Positions 18,553 through 22,828 of a DNA stretch of 22,828 nt are shown here, piece after piece. Both the position numbers and the translations under genes were made by a program. Positions within the stretch are counted from its first letter, which is position 1. Every line of letters starts with the position of its first letter. Below the pieces are notes generated by a model. It did no database searches. It saw nothing but the letters and a program-made list of their open reading frames with translations, and was not told the DNA's origin. Origin of the DNA: Chara braunii (Eukaryota > Streptophyta > Charophyceae > Charales > Characeae); contig BFEA01000802.1 in assembly GCA_003427395.1 (NCBI GenBank), positions 382,315 to 405,142 on the forward strand, in the 5' to 3' direction.

Positions 18553-19714
18553 TGTGAGGTTGTTAATGTCCCTGCCCATGAAGCCTTTAAAAGCCGTGCG
18601 CGAGAAAAGTCTTTCACGGAGGTCATTGGCCGCTTCACCGAAGAAGTCGTAAAGTATAGGGTTGTTTAAAAGGGTCCAGATGTCTCGCCTTTCCCAGAGA
18701 GCTGTCAAGGTTTTAAAGGCTTGTGGAATAGATGAGGAGGAAGGTCTACGGAAACATTTGGCTGCGTCTATTTAGAGCGTTACTGCTTTGTCTGACGGGT
18801 CTGATGACGATGGCAAACGGGGTGTCTTGAAAGACTCGTGTCCTAAGTACATCGAGAAGGACACATTCAACAAGCGGGGATTCAACTTTTCTAGGAAAAG
18901 GGCAGACAGTTCTTAGCCATTCCACCATGAGGTTTGTGCTCACTCCTCACACTCGTTCGTGGGTGTTTGTGCAGCTGGGGCTACATCATGTTTTCGTGTT
19001 CCGTTGCCTACTGAGAAGCTTAGCGCTACGGATTTGAGAATGTTGCGGAACGTCTATGGAGATTAGAGCAACGGCTACGAGGTGATTTGCTCGGTTCTTA
19101 AAAGGGTCAGTTCAATTCTGTTGAGCAAAAAAAGTCTTCAAACTCTTGTTCATGGGGAATGGCTTTCCGACGAGGTGGTGGAGTCATACTTGGCCTTGCT
19201 TGCCAACGCTGCGTTGCCTGGGTGTCCCTCTCTTTACATTTTCAGTTCATTTTTCTATACCAAGCTCGTCCGTGGCGGCTATCGACATGATAGGGTAGGG
19301 AGATGGACAAAAGATGTGGATATTTTCTCGCACGAGATGGTCTTGATTCCTGTCCATAAACATGGAGTGCATTGGACCCTATTGTGTCTTCGAGAACAAC
19401 GGCTGGAATACTACGACTCCCTCGTAGAAGACGATGGCGGTTTTTCTTTCGATGTGATTGCAAACTTCACGCAATACCTCCGTGACGAAGCAGTTTGTCA
19501 TTATGGTCCTAAAATGAAAGTGGATCTCCAAGAGCCCAAGGTGGTTGTTCGTGGTGTCCCTCAACAATCGGACGGGTCGAGCTGCGGTGTTTTCATGCTC
19601 GCCTTCGCTTCATTTCTTGCACGCGGCTGTCCACCACCATTTTCGATAGTCCAAAGCAACATTCAAAACATCCGGCTGAGGATTGCGGTGGACATACTCC
19701 AAGGCGCTGAATGA
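18553..19714 (+). pseudogene. Ulp1/SENP-type (peptidase C48) cysteine protease gene
   Basis: The catalytic domain is clear in the frame ending at TGA 19712. GEWLSDEVVESYLALL is the substrate-side helix, VHWTLLCL carries the catalytic His, YYDSL the Asp, and the Gln six residues before the Cys in SDGSSCGVF completes the C48 pattern. His, Asp and Cys lie at residues 97, 112 and 168 counted from 19082, and all are intact. Ulp1-like enzymes remove SUMO or related tags, and relatives are common in plant DNA transposons. The N-terminal part is decayed: it starts after the possible acceptor at 18551 (CEVVNVPAHEAFK), shifts frame near 18660, and has in-frame TAGs at 18773, 18914 and 19064. The catalytic stretch from 19082 is unbroken but has no ATG at its left end. 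It follows the ParB-methylase-like gene in the same orientation and is probably part of the same element. Confidence 0.8.
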
Positions 19715-20345
19715 TAGCACTGTTGTAAAAATACGCGTAGTTTTTTTTTCGAAATGCCATAAGCAGAAGTGCGAATCTATTCCCACTTGATCTAGCAGTC
19801 AGCCAGTTCGAGATGTACTGTTGTTTTCATGAGGTGCTGGATTGCAGTGAACGTTTTGGTCAAGTACAGGCTTATGTGTCGATGTGAATATCCTAGCCTC
19901 GTGCTGTATCAATTTTTTAAGGGTTCTTCGTTTCGTGGAACCTGTCATCTTTACTCGTAGGAATTTCGAAAGAGTCGTGCTGCCTTTGTTTGTTTTCGGG
20001 TTGTTCTCATTGCTTGCCACGCAACATTAGCTAGAGGAAAGCAGCGGACGCGTACGTGAAGTAGAAGCTTAGATGCCAATGTAAATATCGCAGCCACGTG
20101 GTGCAGTTCCTTTTAAGTAGACACTCACATATCGGATGTGAATATTCCAACTTTGTGCTCGTTTTGTTTATTTTCGGGTTGTTCTCCTTATGTCCTCTCA
20201 GACCGCGGCAGCACTGTGCTGCGTTTGTCCGTTTCGAGGTTGTTCTCCTCTTTTATTCATGTGAAAGATATCGACGATTTATTCTTGGTCGCCAAATTGT
20301 TTCGTGCTTATCTCTTTCGTTCGCGAGACTTTGTGGTGTGAAAGC
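19619..20345 (+). repeat. Block T, copy 2: Ulp1-gene tail plus 3' flank
   Basis: This is the direct-repeat partner of 12651-13443. Here it is in its native context, starting inside the last codons of the protease gene. It ends at TGTGGTGTGAAAGCCCC. The distance between equivalent points of the two copies is about 6.97 kb. Confidence 0.9.
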
Positions 20346-20362
20346 CCCTCTCCCCCGCCCCA

Positions 20363-20687
20363 CCCCGACCACCCAGCTTTCATATGTTTTGGCTCGTCCT
20401 TGTTCTGCGAGTGCCGCCCCGTTTTACCGTTCACCCCCTCTGCTTGTCTCGATTGAATGCTGACTGTTGGTTCCGTATGACAGTTGCGAACTTGTTCTCC
20501 ATTCGGAAACCAATTGTCGCCAGAATGTATGTGTGCTTGAATTTTTTTTACGGATTCAGCACTGCACTGAGTAATCACCAATTTTATTATCCCCGGAATA
20601 CATCTCGTGCTCTCCACGGAACGCTGGCTGTTGTTTCCGTGTGAGAAATACGAACATATTCGTACTTTGGATGCCGTACATTTGTGA
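20363..20687 (+). repeat. Right arm of the long inverted repeat
   Basis: This is the inverted partner of 1096-1461. Inner edge is CCCCGACCACCCAGCTTTC, outer edge is ACATTTGTGATTG. It contains AGAATGTATGTGTGCTTGAA and AACCAATTGTCGCC. It begins immediately beyond block T. Confidence 0.75.
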
Positions 20688-21440
20688 TTGAACTGTTGGT
20701 TCCATGTGAGAAATGAAAATATATTCGCACTTTGGCTCCATGTACTTTGTGATATTTGGAAAGCCTTCGTGCACTTTGCAATGTGGGATTATATGATATT
20801 TCGTGTTCAATGACTTTTTGAAACGTCTCTGTGTGCTTTGCAATTTGCCCTCGAATGAATTTCCTGCATTGAATGGTTTCTGGTACCTGTTCGTGTGCTG
20901 TGACACTTCACCTTTGGAAAACCACTAGGCAACTTGAGATATCTTCACCTCGATGTTTGCGATGTCTCTATGTGCTTTGCAATTTGACTTGTGCTTGAAG
21001 TTGTTTAACGGATTCAGCGGTGCACTAAATGATTGCCAATTTTGTTATCCCCGGAATACATGTCGTGCTCTCCACTGGATGCTGGCTGTTGTTTCCATAC
21101 GAGAAATGCGAACATATTCGCACTTTGGATGCCATGCATTTGTGATTGAACTGTTGGTTCCATATGAAAAATGAGAACATATTCGCACTTTGGCTCCATG
21201 TACTTTGTGATTTTTGAAAATCCTTCGTGCACTTTGCAATGTGGCATTGTATGATATTTTGCGTTCAATTTGGAAAGTCTTTGTGCTTTGCAATTTGCCC
21301 TTGAATGAATTTTCTGCATAGAATGGTTTCTGGAAACTGATCGTTTGCTCTGAGACTTCACCTTTGGAAAAACAGTGCGCAACTTGAGATGTTTTCACCT
21401 CGATGTTTGCGATATCTCTGTGTGCTTTGCAATTTGACTT
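20530..21440. repeat. Two-copy tandem repeat, about 458-bp period
   Basis: Equivalent points are CCCCGGAATACAT at 20591 and 21049. Shared words include GGATTCAGC, TGTTTCC then GAGAAAT, ATATTCGCACTTTGG(A/C), GGTTCCAT, CACTTTGCAATGTGG, GTTCAAT, CTTTGCAATTTGCCC and CACCTCGATGTTTGCGAT. The left copy overlaps the right inverted-repeat arm. A third fragment lies at 22636-22828. Confidence 0.88.
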
Positions 21441-21709
21441 CAGATGGTTTCATCTCGATGTTTGCGATGACAAGACATACTTGTATGAATGAATATGAAT
21501 CTTCTACACAGAAAGATTTCATGGCGTTTTCAACCTGTGATATAGAAATGACAAGCCAATGTCCATATTAAATCGTCGCGTTGATGGACTGCGCAACTGC
21601 TTCTCCATCAAAGTGCGAGTTCAATCACACTTCTCGTGTGAGCCCTGAGCAATTCCCTCGCACTTTGCTTCACGTCGAGGAGGGGATAGAACGCACCGCC
21701 TGTAAGCAC
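20750..21709 (+). repeat. Block M, copy 2 (split by the 458-bp duplication)
   Basis: Words of 12105-12655 recur in order here: CTTTGCAATTTGCC, ACTAGGCAACTT (about 20925), CTTCTACACAGAAAGATTT, AATGACAAGCCAATGTCCAT, CTGCTTCTCCATCAAAGTGC and ACCGCCTGTAAGCAC, the last ending at 21709. Confidence 0.7.
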
Positions 21710-21753
21710 TTGCACATCACGAAACAAGAGCACGTCCCAAGTGGAACATCGTC

Positions 21754-22590
21754 GGGTCCTCACCTCATCGACTCTCAAGATGACTACAGCCAACAGCAGT
21801 AGGATCGCAGGTCCGCCTATCCGATGTGGATCTCATGGTGGAGTGCAAAACTCTGCTCTCAAAGATCCACACCAGGTAGAAGGTCCTTCAAGCAACCGGT
21901 GCTTGCTTGTAAAACATCTTATGATGTGTCGATATGACAGACATCCAGAACTGCTTAGTGAGCATCTAGTAGTGGTACACCAATATGTTCCAAACACGGC
22001 ACCAAAGTCCCCTGACAGTGTTCTTTGTCGGGTCCTCACCTCGTCGACTCCCTCAAGATGACTATAGCTGACAGCGGTAGGATGGCAGGTCCACCTATCC
22101 GATGTGGATCTCACGGTGGAGTGCGAAACTCTGCTCTCAAAGATCCACATCGGGTAGAAGGTCCTGCAAGCAGCCGCTGCTTGCTTGTTAGGCATCTTAT
22201 GATTTGTCNATATAACCGACATCCAGAACTNCTTGGTGAGCATCTAGTGCTACGCCAATAAGTTCCAAAAACACAGCAGCAAAGTCCACTGAGAGTTTTC
22301 TATGCCGGGTCCTCACCTCATCGACTCCCTCAAAATGACTACAGCTAACAACAATAGGATGGCAGGTCCACCTATCCGACGTGGATCTCACGGTGGAGTG
22401 CAAAACTCTGCTCTCAAAGATCCATACCGGGTAGAAGGTCCTGCAAGCAGCCGCTGCTTGCTTGTAAGGCATCTTATGATGTGTCGATATAACCGACATC
22501 CATAACTGCTTGGTGAGCATTTAGTGCTACGCCAATATATTTTGAACACGACCGCAAGGTCCCCTGAGAATGTTTTTGGCACTGGAGTCC
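21754..22590. repeat. Three-copy tandem repeat, about 277-bp period, with an internal hairpin
   Basis: Units begin GGGTCCTCACCTC at 21754, 22030 and 22307. Each contains an imperfect inverted pair of about 24 bases, GGTCC-x-CCTATCCGA and GATCCAC...GGTAGAAGGTCC. In unit 2 it spans 22088-22164 with a loop of about 29 bases. The open frames across it on the minus strand reflect the repeat and are not supported as genes. Single undetermined bases occur at 22209 and 22231 inside unit 2. Confidence 0.92.
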
Positions 22591-22597
22591 TCTGACC

Positions 22598-22635
22598 CTG
22601 TCTCTTATACACATCTAGATGTGTATAAGAGACAG
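22598..22635. other. Nextera mate-pair junction adapter (library artefact)
   Basis: The 19-base Tn5 mosaic end CTGTCTCTTATACACATCT is followed directly by its reverse complement. This 38-bp sequence is the circularisation junction of the Nextera mate-pair protocol and is not genomic. Bases to its left and right may come from distant genome positions. Confidence 0.97.
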
Positions 22636-22733
22636 ATACGAACATATTCGCACTTTGGATGCCGTGCATTTGTGATTGAACTGTTGGTTCCATATGAAAA
22701 ATGAGAACATATTCGCACTTTGGCTCCATGTAC
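22636..22733. repeat. Fragment of the 458-bp repeat between two adapters
   Basis: This segment matches about 21108-21204 (ATATTCGCACTTTGGATGCC, GATTGAACTGTTGGTTCC, TTTGGCTCCATGTAC). It is bounded on both sides by junction adapters, so its placement in the assembly is unreliable. Confidence 0.85.
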
Positions 22734-22771
22734 CTGTCTCTTATACACATCTAGATGTGTATAAGAGACAG
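22734..22771. other. Nextera mate-pair junction adapter, second copy (library artefact)
   Basis: This is the same 38-bp palindromic junction as at 22598. The sequence after it (TTTGGAAAGCCTCCGTGCAC) resembles 20754 onwards, so the adapter interrupts what is otherwise a copy of the 458-bp repeat. Confidence 0.97.
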
Positions 22772-22828
22772 TTTGGAAAGCCTCCGTGCACTTTGCAATG
22801 TGGGATTGTATGATATTTCGCGTTCAAT

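Noticed and set aside
6230-19714. A variant genetic code reading TAG (and TAA) as an amino acid, suggested by internal TAGs with TGA at the apparent gene ends
   Set aside because: Six internal TGAs and about seven frameshifts in the same genes show ordinary pseudogene decay. Testing conserved single-copy genes elsewhere in the genome would settle it.
21833-22520. Overlapping minus-strand frames in the 277-bp tandem repeat
   Set aside because: Openness is inherited from the repeat, one unit step of about 277 does not keep frame, and no motif is visible.
22388-22750. Minus-strand ORF running through the adapter junctions
   Set aside because: Part of its sequence is translated Nextera adapter (MCIRDR and SYTHLDVYKRQ peptides), so it is an artefact.
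1-22828. tRNA, rRNA or other known RNA genes
   Set aside because: No cloverleaf, box A/B pair or ribosomal signature was recognised on either strand by eye. A covariance-model scan was not possible.

Overview
The window looks like nuclear DNA from a eukaryote with a repeat-rich genome. It contains long non-coding stretches, several unrelated tandem-repeat families, TA, GA and poly-C tracts, and decayed open frames with splice-acceptor-like sequences in front of them. There is no bacterial-style gene packing. A streptophyte (charophyte-like) alga or another repeat-rich alga is my best guess from the DUF7869 and Ulp1 transposon-type genes, but this is a weak inference. The right end carries two copies of the Nextera mate-pair junction adapter, so this is an unpolished short-read assembly and the last few hundred bases may not be contiguous in the genome.

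Layout. 1-1000: GA microsatellite and short direct repeats. 1096-1461: left arm of a long inverted repeat whose partner lies at 20363-20687. 1337-2753 (minus): a broken gene for a basic, low-complexity protein of unknown function. 2990-5720: intron-like or intergenic repeats, a TA microsatellite, paired 67-bp repeats and a CATCGC-type satellite. 6230-7735: a decayed transposase-like gene with a DUF7869 core. 8097-8990 and 9489-10389: two diverged copies of an unrecognised gene. 10604-11281: an unrecognised but intact ORF. 11524-12655: 318-bp tandem repeats and a block also found at the right end. 12651-13443: the last codons of an Ulp1-type protease gene plus its 3' flank, without the rest of the gene. 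13437-16709: a decayed large gene with a ParB-like domain (NGQHT motif) followed by a DNA methyltransferase-like domain in the circularly permuted (beta) order. 16713-18419: low-complexity and acidic-repeat extensions in the same frame. 18553-19714: an Ulp1/C48 cysteine protease gene with intact catalytic residues. 19619-20345: the second copy of the protease tail and 3' flank. 20363-22828: tandem repeats and adapter artefacts.

Interpretation. The gene set (transposase-like DUF7869, Ulp1 protease, ParB-methylase-like protein, lineage-specific ORFs), the long inverted repeats about 19 kb apart and the head-to-tail 3' blocks suggest one or more large DNA transposons, now broken by stops, frameshifts and rearrangement. 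The most unusual content is the ParB-like plus methyltransferase-like protein beside an Ulp1 protease. That domain order is familiar from bacteria and phages, but here it sits in a eukaryotic mobile-element-like setting with its catalytic motifs eroded. Most coding regions are interrupted, so these genes are best read as pseudogenes or members of a decaying family whose intact relatives probably lie elsewhere in the genome.
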